Source of the DNA: JANQPX01 sp050633905
GTDB taxonomy: Bacteria; Pseudomonadota; Alphaproteobacteria; Geminicoccales; Geminicoccaceae
Direction of reading: 5' to 3'
NCBI GenBank assembly: GCA_050633905.1
Contig: JBOEHJ010000094.1
Location: 1 to 64,000 of the forward strand
Length of the DNA: 64,000 nucleotides
Shown in pieces: positions 53,796-63,049 of the stretch; positions within the stretch are counted from its first letter, which is position 1, and every line of letters begins with the position of its first letter. Below the pieces are notes generated by a model, which had not been told where the DNA came from, did not search any database, and saw only the letters and a program-made list of their open reading frames with translations. A program made the translations under genes and the position numbers.

Positions 53796-54323
53796 GGGCT
53801 AAAAGCCCAAGTCAGGCCTGATTAACGGCGATAGATGGTTTTCAGTAATGGATGGAGGGGGAACGCAACGCCCTTTGTGCACTTTTCGTCGTGAGAGATT
53901 TGCTACGATGTTTCGGAACACAACAAGGTCAGAAAAACCTTGCGTGTCTGTGATTTCATCCCGGGCGTGCGGAGCATGGCCAATGGTTTGACGATGGGTC
54001 AGTCCACCCACACGAGAACTGCAAACGGTCCCAGTCTTCAATGAACTTAGCGGCCGGATAATGCCCTCAGTCGCATCACCCATGTAGATTGCAAAACCAC
54101 CTTAGGATGCCTCATTCGCCTATCGCGTCAGCATAATCCAGCAAGGATTATCCATGATCCTTTGCCGAGAGCTTTTCTTCTAGCGGAACGTAGAGCGCTG
54201 CCTGATACCCTGTCTCGGTAGCAAATTGAGGCACGGTGCGATCGCAAAGGCCGGCCGTGGCGATCCCAATTCGTCCTCAGCCCCAAAGTTAACAATGCTG
54301 CTTAATGCGGGGATTTAAACCCC
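53796..54323. other. Gap before the Lrp-type regulator
   Basis: A 94-codon minus frame (53799-54083) has no family or ribosome site. The rest of the 528 bp carries no gene I can support. Confidence 0.4.
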
Positions 54324-54773
54324 TCACAATATATCCAGCGAGACCTTCACCCGGTCCATGACGATCGACGACGTGAACCTGCTCACATTGGATTCATCGA
54401 AGAAATACTCCTGCGTGAATTCTTCATATTCTTGAATGTCCCGGACAACGACGATCAAAATAAGATCCGCCTCTCCTGTCGTATAATAACATTGCTGTAC
54501 AGAGGGGGCGCTGCGCATTCTTCGTTTGAAGGTGTCCAGATGCGCGCGGCTTTCACGCTCGAGCATGACCTGCACGATGACCGTCATCTCGCGACCGAGC
54601 TTCGACGGCGAAAGCACGGCGATCTCACTTTCGATGATGCCGGTTTCGCGCATTTTTTTTAAGCGTTTCTGCACGGCCGGCGCCGAAAGCCCGACCTCAA
54701 AGCCCAGAACTTCCGCCGTCATCCGGGCGTCCGACTGGACAAGTCTGAGAATTGCGAGATCTTTGTCATCCAT
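54324..54773 (-). CDS. Lrp/AsnC-family transcriptional regulator
   Basis: A 149-residue protein. Residues 1-60 form the winged helix (MTAEVLGFEVGLSAPAVQKR), and 70-145 the RAM effector domain. It is divergent from the Ehu-type transporter. Ectoine clusters usually carry such a regulator (AsnR/DoeX), so it may sense an ectoine-derived or diamino acid. Ligand is inferred. Confidence 0.85.
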   Translation of the reverse strand: MDDKDLAILRLVQSDARMTAEVLGFEVGLSAPAVQKRLKKMRETGIIESEIAVLSPSKLGREMTVIVQVMLERESRAHLDTFKRRMRSAPSVQQCYYTTGEADLILIVVVRDIQEYEEFTQEYFFDESNVSRFTSSIVMDRVKVSLDIL

Positions 54774-55039
54774 AGTTATATTGGCGTTGAATTTTACATT
54801 GATTGCAACTTTTTTCTTCGTGATATTTTTGATATTCGAGGAATTTTGTCGTTTGCATTTGATAGGGTTGAACTAGGGTCCTGGGGAGGTTGCAAGCAAG
54901 AATGATGGGTGACGGGATATGACCTTTCCTGGTGATGCTTGATCCAAGGCATCTTGTCCTGACGTTGAGAATGATCCGAAGGCCCTTGATGACGTGCGTT
55001 TTGCGTGCGCGTCCAACCATCACCAACATGGAGGTGAAC

Positions 55040-55879
55040 ATGTCATTGCGACTGACGAGAGTGATTGCTGCGGCTGGTTTTGTGCTGGCTGCTGCTTCTG
55101 CGATGGCCGGCCCCATCGAGGATCGAATCGCAGCAGGTGAGCCGCTGCGCATCGGTTTTGCGAATATTCCAATCTGGGCTTACCCTGACGATGATGGCAA
55201 TGCTGATGGTTTCGTCAACGACATCGCGGTCGAAACACTCAAAGCCATGGGCCACACCAATATCGAACCGGTGGTCACCGACTGGGGTGGGTTGATCCCG
55301 GGACTGAAAGCCGGCCGCTACGACATGATCACCGGCGGCATGTACATCACCAATACCCGCTGCGAGAACATTGCCTTCTCGGAGCCTGTCGGCAGCTTCA
55401 ATGACGCGTTTCTGGTTCCCACGGACAACCCGAAAGACATCAACAACTATGATGATGTCTTGAACTCGGACGCCATTCTGGTCACCGGCGCCGGCTATAA
55501 TACCGTCGAAGCCGCAAAGAAGGTGGGCATTACCGATGCCAGCCTGATGCAGGTTCCAGGCCCCACCGAAATCATGGCCGCGGTGAAAGCCGGGCGCGCC
55601 GATGCTGGCGTCCTGACCTATTTCGAAGCCCTGGCCCTGACACGCGAGTCCCAAGGTGAGCTCGAACTGGGCGATCTCGCCAAAATGCCGGAGTGGACCA
55701 CGAACTGGGCGGCCATCGGCTTCCGCGACGAAGATACGGACTTCATGGCGAAGTTCAATGAAGCCATGGGCGCCTATATCGGCACCGAGGAGATGCTCAA
55801 TATGGTCGCCGAGCACGAATATACGGAAGATCACCTTCCCAACGACGTGACAGCCGCCTGGGTTTGCGAAAACCGCTGA
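55040..55879 (+). CDS. ehuB: Ectoine/hydroxyectoine-type ABC substrate-binding protein (EhuB-like)
   Basis: A 279-residue family-3 binding protein with signal peptide (MSLRLTRVIAAAGFVLAAAS then AMAG). It shows LRIGFANIPIWAYPDDDG, GGLIPGLKAGRYDMITGGMY, and TRCENIAFSEPVGSFNDAFL, then LVPTDNPKDINNYDDV, similar to EhuB of Sinorhizobium. ATG at 55040 has GGAGGTG upstream; longer frames are not needed. Gene order behind it is that of ehuBCDA. Confidence 0.8.
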   Translation: MSLRLTRVIAAAGFVLAAASAMAGPIEDRIAAGEPLRIGFANIPIWAYPDDDGNADGFVNDIAVETLKAMGHTNIEPVVTDWGGLIPGLKAGRYDMITGGMYITNTRCENIAFSEPVGSFNDAFLVPTDNPKDINNYDDVLNSDAILVTGAGYNTVEAAKKVGITDASLMQVPGPTEIMAAVKAGRADAGVLTYFEALALTRESQGELELGDLAKMPEWTTNWAAIGFRDEDTDFMAKFNEAMGAYIGTEEMLNMVAEHEYTEDHLPNDVTAAWVCENR

Positions 55880-55894
55880 TCGAGTGCGTGGACA

Positions 55895-55920
55895 GGCGGC
55901 AGGCCCGACGGTCTGCCGCC
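55895..55920 (+). promoter_or_regulatory. Intercistronic stem-loop behind ehuB
   Basis: GGCGGCAG and CTGCCGCC form an 8-bp perfect stem around a 10-nt loop, 16 bp after the ehuB stop, followed by only three T (GTCTTTCC). As at other binding-protein genes here, it probably raises binding protein over permease. Confidence 0.6.
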
Positions 55921-55960
55921 GTCTTTCCAAATTTGACCTTCTGACGCGCCGGGCCATTCC

Positions 55961-56626
55961 ATGACGTTCTTCGACTTCATCGGACAATACTGGCCGCGCC
56001 TTCTGTCGGGCACCGGGGTGACACTCGCCCAGTTTTTCCTGGCAGCCGTGCTCGGCATCGCCATTTCGCTGGCCATGGGCCTGCTAAAACTCTCCGAAAA
56101 CAAATCCCTGCGAGGGTTTGCGGTTACGTATATCGAGATTTTTCGGGGGACGTCGCTTCTCGTGCAGCTGTACTGGATCTTCTTCGTTCTGCCGCTGTTC
56201 GGGATCACGCTTGAGAAATTCACCGCCGGCTATCTGGCGGTGGCTATGAATATCGGCGCTTACGGTGCTGAACTAGTGCGCGGCGGCATTCTGTCCGTGC
56301 CCAAGGGACAATGGGAAGCCGCGACCGCCATCAACATGAGCCCCGCCAAACGCATGTGGCGGATCATCCTGCCGCAGGCGCTGGTCAACATGCTGCCGCC
56401 CTGGGGCAATCTGATGATCGAGCTGTTGAAAGGGACCGCCCTGGTATCGCTGATCTCGGTGGCCGATCTGATGTTCGAGGCGAAACAGATCAATGGTACG
56501 ACATTCCTGTCAGCGCAGGTTTTTGGCGCGGCGCTGATCATCTACTACATCCTGGCCCGTTTCATGGTGACGCCCTTCATGCGCTGGCTGGAAGGCTTCA
56601 TGGCCCGAAAGCTGGGAAGGGTTTGA
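55961..56626 (+). CDS. ehuC: Amino-acid-type ABC permease (EhuC-like)
   Basis: A 221-residue HisM-type permease with five helices. It begins FFDFIGQYWPRLLSGTGVTL and has the EAA-like loop VPKGQWEAATAINMSPAKRM. It is followed after 3 bp by the second permease. Similar in pattern to EhuC. Confidence 0.85.
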   Translation: MTFFDFIGQYWPRLLSGTGVTLAQFFLAAVLGIAISLAMGLLKLSENKSLRGFAVTYIEIFRGTSLLVQLYWIFFVLPLFGITLEKFTAGYLAVAMNIGAYGAELVRGGILSVPKGQWEAATAINMSPAKRMWRIILPQALVNMLPPWGNLMIELLKGTALVSLISVADLMFEAKQINGTTFLSAQVFGAALIIYYILARFMVTPFMRWLEGFMARKLGRV

Positions 56627-56629
56627 GCG

Positions 56630-57295
56630 ATGTTCGACTGGAAATGGGACTTCGTCGTCGACATCCTGCCCAGGCTCGTACAAGCCACCGGCAATACGCT
56701 GGTCGCGGCCGGCGCCGGCTACGGGATCGCCCTGGTGCTGGGTCTCGTTCTGGCCCTCGCGCAGCGTACGCCATACCCGCCAGCGACCTTCGTGGTTCGG
56801 GAATTCGTCGAGTTCATCCGTTCCTCGCCGCTGCTGCTGCAGATCTTCTTCGTCTTCTATGTCGGACCGCAATTCGGCATCCGGCTCAGTCCCTGGGCAT
56901 CGGGCATGATCGCCATCGGTCTGCATTATTCCTGCTATCTGTCCGAGGTTTATCGGGGCGGCATCGAAAGCGTGCCGCGCGGTCAATGGGAAGCTGCGAC
57001 CGCGCTGAACATGACGGTGTTGCAGACCTACCGCCGCATCATCATTCCCCAGGCCCTGCCGCACGCTATTGCCGGGCTCGGCAACTACCTGGTCGGCATC
57101 TTCAAGGACACGCCGATGCTGTCGGTAATCGGTGTCGCCGAACTGATCCATACGGCCAATGCGATCGGATCGGAGCATTATCGTTTTCTCGAGCCCTACA
57201 CCCTGGTCGGCCTTCTCTTTCTGGCCATTTCGCTGCCGTCAGCCGGCCTGATCCGCGCCTTCGAGGGCTTCATCCGCCGGAAGTTGGGAATGTAA
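56630..57295 (+). CDS. ehuD: Amino-acid-type ABC permease (EhuD-like)
   Basis: A 221-residue HisQ/HisM-type permease with LVQATGNTLVAAGAGYGIAL, REFVEFIRSSPLLLQIFFVF and the EAA loop VPRGQWEAATALNMTVLQTY. It forms the heterodimer with EhuC. The stop TAA is followed by two undetermined bases (57296-57297). Confidence 0.85.
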   Translation: MFDWKWDFVVDILPRLVQATGNTLVAAGAGYGIALVLGLVLALAQRTPYPPATFVVREFVEFIRSSPLLLQIFFVFYVGPQFGIRLSPWASGMIAIGLHYSCYLSEVYRGGIESVPRGQWEAATALNMTVLQTYRRIIIPQALPHAIAGLGNYLVGIFKDTPMLSVIGVAELIHTANAIGSEHYRFLEPYTLVGLLFLAISLPSAGLIRAFEGFIRRKLGM

Positions 57296-57297
57296 NN
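57296..57297. other. Two undetermined bases (NN)
   Basis: The sequence reads TGTAANNGTG between ehuD and ehuA. Neither gene is affected because the ehuD stop is before and the ehuA ATG is after it. It probably marks a scaffold join or masked position. Confidence 0.9.
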
Positions 57298-57300
57298 GTG

Positions 57301-58116
57301 ATGGAAGACATGTCTGGCTACCCGATCGAGCTTGCCGGCGACGGCGTACCGATGGTGAGCTTCAAGAAGGTGCAGAAGACCTACGGGGCGCTGGTAGTTC
57401 TGGACGGCCTCGATCTGGATGTCGCCGCGGGTGAGATGGTGTCCATCATCGGGCCCTCGGGTTCGGGCAAGACGACCGTTCTGCGTATGCTGATGACCCT
57501 GGAGCAGATCAATAGCGGCTGCATCTATGTCGACGGCAAGCCTCTGACCCATATGCCAAAAAACGGTGCGCTGGTGCCTGCCAATGATCGTCATCTGCGC
57601 ACCCGGCGAGCCGATATCGGCATGTGCTTTCAGCACTTCAACCTATTCCCGCACATGACCGCACTCGAAAACTGCATGGAGGGTCCCGTCCAGGTGCTGG
57701 GCCTGCCTAAGGCCGAGGCTCGGGAACGGTCCGAAGAGCTGCTCGAGATGGTAGGCATGATCGAGAAGCAGGATCAGCATCCATCAAGGCTCTCCGGCGG
57801 TCAGCAGCAGCGGGTGGCGATCGCCCGCGCCCTTGCCATGCGCCCCAAAGTGATGCTGTTTGACGAAGTGACCTCAGCGCTCGACCCCGAGGTGATCGGC
57901 GAGGTGACCGGTGTCATTCGCAGGCTCGTGTCGGAACACAACCTCACCATGCTCATGGTCACGCACCAGATGGGCTTCGCCCGCGATATTTCGGACCGTG
58001 TCTGTTTCTTCTTCGGCGGCAAAATCGAAGAACAGGGACCGCCGGCCGAGCTGTTCGGCAATCCCAAAAGAGAGCGGACGCAGCAGTTTTTGAGCGCGGT
58101 CAAGGAGGCCGTTTGA
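57301..58116 (+). CDS. ehuA: Amino-acid-type ABC ATP-binding protein (EhuA-like)
   Basis: A 271-residue ATPase. It has Walker A GPSGSGKTT, signature LSGGQQQRVAIARAL, Walker B MLFDEVTSALDPEV (Glu present) and the H-loop in MVTHQMGFARD. ATG 57301 is taken as start; MVSFKKVQKTYGAL begins the fold about 17 residues in. Confidence 0.87.
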   Translation: MEDMSGYPIELAGDGVPMVSFKKVQKTYGALVVLDGLDLDVAAGEMVSIIGPSGSGKTTVLRMLMTLEQINSGCIYVDGKPLTHMPKNGALVPANDRHLRTRRADIGMCFQHFNLFPHMTALENCMEGPVQVLGLPKAEARERSEELLEMVGMIEKQDQHPSRLSGGQQQRVAIARALAMRPKVMLFDEVTSALDPEVIGEVTGVIRRLVSEHNLTMLMVTHQMGFARDISDRVCFFFGGKIEEQGPPAELFGNPKRERTQQFLSAVKEAV

Positions 58117-58176
58117 TGTCTTGCAGGCTCCAGATGATGCGGTGACCTGAATAGATTGTTATTGGGGAGTAGTCAG

Positions 58177-58974
58177 ATGTTCAAGAAAGGCGATGTCGTC
58201 ACGTCAAAACCTTGGCAGCCGGTCATGGACGAAGGGGAGCATCATCGGGCGCGGCTGGGGTTCATCATGATGTCGACGGATCTGGCGAGCGAGCCCGATT
58301 TTTTCAGAATGGCTCCCGAAGGTGTCGGCATTCACGTCACGCGGCTCAAGACCGAAGATTACACCACCAATGAAACGCTTTCCCGCCACATCGAGCATAT
58401 GGCCGATGCCGCATCCCGCATTCAGCCCGACATGAAGCCCGACGTCGTCAGCTACAGCTGCACCAGCGGCTCGATCGTGAATGGCGAAGAACGGGTCATG
58501 GCCGAAATCAAAAGAGGCGCACCCTGGGCACGACCGATGTGCCTGGTGACTGGTGTCGTGGATGCGCTGCACGAACTGGGCGCCAAAAAGCTTGTCGTGG
58601 GGACGCCCTATCTGGATGAGGTCAACACGGCCGAAGCGGAATTCCTGCTGGATAAGGGGTTCGAGATACTGGACATCCAGGGCCTCAATCTTTCGACCGG
58701 TACCGAAATGGGACAGGTCACGCCTGCCTACTGGAAGGCGTTCGGAGTCGCGATCGACCAGCCGAATGCGGATGCGATCTTTTTGAGCTGCGGCGGGATA
58801 CGCTCGCTGGAGGTCGTCGAGGAGATCGAGCAGGCGACGGGCAAGCCTGTCATCACCTCCAATCAGGCGCAGTTCTGGAGCTGTCTGCGTCGCGCTGGAG
58901 TCAAGGATGAGCTGAAGGGCTTCGGCCAGATCTTTTCCAAGCCCGGCAAGTCACTGCTACCGCCGTCCTCGTGA
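58177..58974 (+). CDS. eutA: EutA-like protein (arylmalonate decarboxylase / maleate isomerase family)
   Basis: A 265-residue Asp/Glu-racemase-fold protein with the two-cysteine arrangement of isomerases: C95 in VSYSCTSGSIV and C205 in IFLSCGGIRS. The N-terminal RARLGFIMMSTDLASEPDFF fits the AMDase/EutA family. The ATG at 58177 has GGGGAG upstream. In ectoine clusters EutA is adjacent to the transporter, as here; the reaction is not firmly known. Confidence 0.75.
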   Translation: MFKKGDVVTSKPWQPVMDEGEHHRARLGFIMMSTDLASEPDFFRMAPEGVGIHVTRLKTEDYTTNETLSRHIEHMADAASRIQPDMKPDVVSYSCTSGSIVNGEERVMAEIKRGAPWARPMCLVTGVVDALHELGAKKLVVGTPYLDEVNTAEAEFLLDKGFEILDIQGLNLSTGTEMGQVTPAYWKAFGVAIDQPNADAIFLSCGGIRSLEVVEEIEQATGKPVITSNQAQFWSCLRRAGVKDELKGFGQIFSKPGKSLLPPSS

Positions 58975-58998
58975 AAAGGATCAGCATCAGCTCCGCGG

Positions 58999-59370
58999 TC
59001 AAAACCCGTCGGGTTTGTGGCCAAAGAACGCCTTGGTGACATCCTCGATCACCTCCCAGGTGACCCGACGGCTGTCACGGGAAAAGAAGCTGTCTCCAGC
59101 GCTCAATTCAGCGACACGACCACTTGCCTGATCGATCACCCGGCACCGTCCTGACAGGATCGTCATGAGCTCGTCCCCCTGTTCCGTGCAGTCGAAGACG
59201 CCCCTCGTGCAACGCCAGATGCCAAGCCTTGTGGCGTGCCCGGGACCACCTTCATCGATACGGCCGGATGCCTTCGGCGTGCCCTCTTTGATTTGGTAGT
59301 CGCTTTCGGGATTATCGAAGGGCCAATCCTCCAGCGGGCCGACATCATCGCCGGGCTGATACTTGATCAT
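58999..59370 (-). CDS. Cupin-domain protein
   Basis: A 123-residue single cupin. GIWRCTRGVFDCTEQGDELM and ILSGRCRVIDQASGRVAELS show the two cupin motifs, with few of the usual metal-binding His; this resembles the ureidoglycine-aminohydrolase-type cupin_3 group. ATG 59370 follows AAGGAG. It closes the catabolic operon, 43 bp after the M24 gene. Confidence 0.75.
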   Translation of the reverse strand: MIKYQPGDDVGPLEDWPFDNPESDYQIKEGTPKASGRIDEGGPGHATRLGIWRCTRGVFDCTEQGDELMTILSGRCRVIDQASGRVAELSAGDSFFSRDSRRVTWEVIEDVTKAFFGHKPDGF

Positions 59371-59413
59371 CACGTGGCTCCTTCTTCGAAGGCTGTTCAA
59401 GTCAATGACGTGG

Positions 59414-60583
59414 TCACACCACCGGCAATTCCGGCGCTACTCTGGTGGTCAGCAGTTCAGCGCCATCTTCACGAATCACGACGTTCTCCTCATGTACCAT
59501 CATCAGGCCGTCGCCATAGGAAAGGGAGGGCTCCAGCGTCAGCACCATGTTTTCCCGGATCACCGTCTCGTCGAAGGCAGCAATCGAGGGTTGTTCCGTG
59601 AGCTGCATGCCGAGGCCGTGGCCGAGGCGACCGACATCGCCGCCGCTGTCGTCCATCTCGGCAATCACCCCACGCATCGCGTCGAAAAGCTCGCGGCAGC
59701 TGTTGCCGGGACGGGCGGCTTCGAGGCCTGCCTCGGTCGCGCGCCAGAGCACGTCATAGGCGCGCCTCGACAGGTCATCGGCGCGGGTCACGGCCCAGTT
59801 ACGGTCGAAGTCGCAAAAATAACCGTCCCAGGTGCAGCCGGTATCCATCATCAGCACATCGCCCGCCTGCAAAGGACGGCACGACGGCGGCGAGATAACG
59901 TCGATATAGCCGCCCCCGCCGGCTGATCCGACGAGATAAGGAACATCGTCGACCCCGCGCGCCAGCGCCTCGCGGCGAAAGCTGCGGAAGACCTCCTCCA
60001 GCGGCTGGCCCTCGGTCACGATCTCCGGCACATGCGAGAACGTCGCGGAACCGAGCATGCAGATATGAGCGAGCTTTTCGATCTCGGCAGGCGACTTGGT
60101 CATGCGCAGCCCGTGGACGAGCCCGGTGGCATCCGCGATGTCCAGCCCCGGAAGGCCGGCGACCAACCGTTCCCAATCGCCGAGCGGCATCCTGAGCAAC
60201 GTCTCGTGGCCCTTCAACACGCCGATCCGTGCTTTGCTTTTGGCAAGCGGTGACAGGAGTTCGCTCAAAAGGCTGATACCGTCATCGTCAGGAGCAGGCG
60301 CGCTCCAAGTGCGAATATCCTCGATCCAGCTTTGCCGCATCAGCGCCGCACCGATCTCGGGGATCACAGCGATGGGCCTGCCGTCAGCTGGGACGAACAG
60401 GAACCACGGTCGGGTCGGGCTTTGCCAAAAGAGGGTCTGGAAGCCGCTGAAATAGCGGATCTCCGGTTCGGTCATGAGTAGGAGTCCGGAAAACTCCCGC
60501 CTCGCCATCAAGGCCTGCGCTTTCCTGGTGCGCGCCTCGAACTCGGCGACGGAAAAGCCCCGCCTCGGGGCTTCAGGCTGCAT
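59414..60583 (-). CDS. M24-family hydrolase (ectoine hydrolase DoeA/EutD-like)
   Basis: A 389-residue creatinase/Xaa-Pro aminopeptidase fold. The metal ligands are present: two Asp in MMDTGCTWDGYFCDFDR, His in GHGLGMQLTEQ, Glu in TLEPSLSYGD and Glu in MVHEENVV. In ectoine degradation the M24 enzyme DoeA opens the ectoine ring. The gene overlaps the lyase gene by 11 bp. Xaa-Pro peptidase activity is the alternative. Confidence 0.78.
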   Translation of the reverse strand: MQPEAPRRGFSVAEFEARTRKAQALMARREFSGLLLMTEPEIRYFSGFQTLFWQSPTRPWFLFVPADGRPIAVIPEIGAALMRQSWIEDIRTWSAPAPDDDGISLLSELLSPLAKSKARIGVLKGHETLLRMPLGDWERLVAGLPGLDIADATGLVHGLRMTKSPAEIEKLAHICMLGSATFSHVPEIVTEGQPLEEVFRSFRREALARGVDDVPYLVGSAGGGGYIDVISPPSCRPLQAGDVLMMDTGCTWDGYFCDFDRNWAVTRADDLSRRAYDVLWRATEAGLEAARPGNSCRELFDAMRGVIAEMDDSGGDVGRLGHGLGMQLTEQPSIAAFDETVIRENMVLTLEPSLSYGDGLMMVHEENVVIREDGAELLTTRVAPELPVV

Positions 60584-61766
60584 CCTGTCCCTCCATGATC
60601 GTTGTGAAGATCGCGGGATCGGTCACGCCTTCGGACCCGATCAGCAAAATGCGGGCCTTGGCATCGAGGCCGAGCTTTGCGGAAAGATCCTCGTCCTGCC
60701 GTGCTGCGATCAGCGCCGCCAGCCCCGCAACACCGCTCTCGCCGGCCTCGATGGCCAGATCGCCTTCCTCCGGGCAGGCCAGCAAGCGAACGGTGGGGGC
60801 GACGATGGATTCCGGGATCGTCAGGAAGTCCTCCGCCTCCTCGGCGAGGATGTCCCAGGCGAGTTCGGACGGCTCGCCGCATGAAAGCCCTGCCATCAGC
60901 GTTTCCTCGGCCACGGTCACCTTCGTCACCGCACCGGCCTTGGCGCTTTCGAAAAGGCAGGGCGCCAGTTCGGGCTCGACGATGATCACCCGGGGCGCAT
61001 CATCTCCCCAATGCTGACGAAATCCGGCCACGACGCCCGCGGCAAGCCCACCGACACCACCCTGTAGGAAAACATGGCTCGGCGCCCGATCCAGGGCGTC
61101 GCAGATCTCCCGCGTCATCACCCCATAGCCCGCCATCACATCAAGCGGCGGCGCCGAATAGCCGAGCCAGGACGTGTCGGAAACGACGAACCAGCCGTTG
61201 TCCTCGGCCTCCTTTTTGGTTTGAGCGAGCGAGGCGTCATAGTCGCCGTCGATCCGGATCACCTCTGCGCCTAGGTCCCGCATCGCCTCTGCCCGGCCTT
61301 CGCTGACCTCGGCATGGATGTAGATCCAGCAGGGTGCGCCGAAGCGCTGGCAACCCCAGGCGAGCGACCGGCCATGATTGCCGTCGGTGGCCGACACCAG
61401 CGTGATGTCGGCGCACTCGGCCCGGTATTTGCCGGTGCGAATATCGGCGAGAGAGACGTCTTTCCCTATCCGGCGGGCAACCTCGCGCCGCAGGACCTGC
61501 TCGGCGGCATAAGCCCCGCCCAAGGCCTTGAAGCTGCCGAGACCAAAGCGCGGTCCCTCATCCTTATAGTAGATCTCACCGACACCAATTCGTCGCGCGA
61601 GTGCTGCCAGCATAACCAGTGGTGTGGCGGCATAACCTGCCCACTGGGTGATCTCGGATCTCGCCTCGGCGAAATGCGCCGCCGATAGCACCCGAAGAGC
61701 GGCGACACCGGATTTTCGTGTTGCGGACACATGACAAAGCTTGGCGTTCGGCAGATGTCGGGTCAT
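60573..61766 (-). CDS. dpaL: Diaminopropionate ammonia-lyase (PLP, DpaL-like)
   Basis: A 397-residue fold-type II PLP enzyme. YKDEGPRFGLGSFKALGGAY holds the PLP Lys, and SATDGNHGRSLAWGC is the phosphate/Asn region, both characteristic of DpaL (YgeX), which converts 2,3-diaminopropionate to pyruvate and two ammonia. Threonine dehydratase-like EutB is the relative in ectoine clusters. ATG 61766 overlaps the M20 stop (TGATG). Confidence 0.8.
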   Translation of the reverse strand: MTRHLPNAKLCHVSATRKSGVAALRVLSAAHFAEARSEITQWAGYAATPLVMLAALARRIGVGEIYYKDEGPRFGLGSFKALGGAYAAEQVLRREVARRIGKDVSLADIRTGKYRAECADITLVSATDGNHGRSLAWGCQRFGAPCWIYIHAEVSEGRAEAMRDLGAEVIRIDGDYDASLAQTKKEAEDNGWFVVSDTSWLGYSAPPLDVMAGYGVMTREICDALDRAPSHVFLQGGVGGLAAGVVAGFRQHWGDDAPRVIIVEPELAPCLFESAKAGAVTKVTVAEETLMAGLSCGEPSELAWDILAEEAEDFLTIPESIVAPTVRLLACPEEGDLAIEAGESGVAGLAALIAARQDEDLSAKLGLDAKARILLIGSEGVTDPAIFTTIMEGQDAA

Positions 61767-62914
61767 CACGTTTCCTGTCTTGCGGGAAGGCGATCGCGAA
61801 TCAGGGCAGTCCAGAAGGCGGCCCCGATCGGCAACAGCGCGTCGTTGAAGTCATAATCCGCCGCATGCAGCGGCTGGCCATGCGGGCCTTCCTCGCCATT
61901 GCCCAGGAGAAGGAAACAGCCGGGAACAGCTTTGGCGAAATGGGCGAAATCTTCGGAACCGCTTATCGGCGGGCGATCGCCGAAGGCCTCCAGCCCGGCG
62001 GTCCGTGCTGCGCGCAGCACGGCCTCGGTGGGGGCTTCAGCGTTGATGGTCTCGATGAATTCGGCGCTGAACGTCATGGTGACATCGACCCCATGGGCCG
62101 CGGCGACGCCTTCCACAATCTGGCGCATGAACCGCTCCACGGCAACACGATCCTCAGGCACACGGGCGCGCACATCGCCCTTGAGCGTCCCGTGGCCGGG
62201 CAGCACATTGCGCTGCCCATCACTCAGAAATTCCGTCACCGAGACCACGGCGCCGGCACTCGGCGGAAGCTTTCTTGCGACGATGGTCTGCAGCGCCTGC
62301 ACCATCTCAGCACCCACCGTGATCGCATCGACGCCTACATGGGGCATGGCGGCATGGCCGCCCTGGCCCTTGATCTTGATCTCGAAGAGGCTTTCGCTCG
62401 CGCAGATCTGCCCGACCCGGGTCGAAACCTGCCCGACAGGTTCACCCGGCCAGTTGTGAATGCCATAGACCTCGTCGATCGAAAAATGTTCCAAAACCCC
62501 TTCATCAATCATGGCTTTCGCGCCCAGCCCGAGCTCTTCATTGGGCTGAAAGATGAACACGACAGTGCCATCGAAGTCAGGCTCGCGAGACAAGGTCTCG
62601 GCAGCACCAAGGAGCATGGTGGTATGGCCATCATGGCCGCAGGCATGCATGACGCCTGGCGTGGTCGAGGTGTGGCCGTGGCTGCCGATCTCCTGGATGG
62701 GCAAGGCGTCCATATCGGCGCGCAACCCGATGGCCCGATTGCCGCCGCCCTTTTTGAGAACGCCGACAACGCCAGCCCCTTCATGCACCTCGAGACCAAG
62801 CTCGCGCAGAATTTTTGCGACCTTGGCTTTGGTGCGCTCTTCTCGAAAGCCCAATTCAGGATGGCGATGAAAATCACGTCGAAGTGCCGTCAGTTTTTGA
62901 TGAAACTCATCCAT
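61766..62914 (-). CDS. M20-family amidohydrolase (hippurate-hydrolase type)
   Basis: A 382-residue metal-dependent amidohydrolase. RRDFHRHPELGFREERT, RADMDALPIQE, MHACGHDGHTTMLLGAA and VFIFQPNEELGLGAKAMIDE are typical of M20D. It would remove an acyl group from an amino acid. ATG 62914 is preferred for its AGGGGA; the longer frame adds five residues. It is the first gene of the catabolic operon. Confidence 0.85.
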   Translation of the reverse strand: MDEFHQKLTALRRDFHRHPELGFREERTKAKVAKILRELGLEVHEGAGVVGVLKKGGGNRAIGLRADMDALPIQEIGSHGHTSTTPGVMHACGHDGHTTMLLGAAETLSREPDFDGTVVFIFQPNEELGLGAKAMIDEGVLEHFSIDEVYGIHNWPGEPVGQVSTRVGQICASESLFEIKIKGQGGHAAMPHVGVDAITVGAEMVQALQTIVARKLPPSAGAVVSVTEFLSDGQRNVLPGHGTLKGDVRARVPEDRVAVERFMRQIVEGVAAAHGVDVTMTFSAEFIETINAEAPTEAVLRAARTAGLEAFGDRPPISGSEDFAHFAKAVPGCFLLLGNGEEGPHGQPLHAADYDFNDALLPIGAAFWTALIRDRLPARQET

Positions 62915-63049
62915 GCTCGTCCCCTGCATCCCCCAGAACAGATTAGATCATCAGGCCGACGGCTGGCATCAAAGAATAGGCAATCGTCGAGAGAATATGT
63001 TTCTAATAGCCCAAAACCTGATCTTTTTCAGAATGAGGTGGCCATACCA

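Noticed and set aside
53799..54083. 94-codon minus-strand frame
   Set aside because: No start support and no recognisable features in a decayed region.
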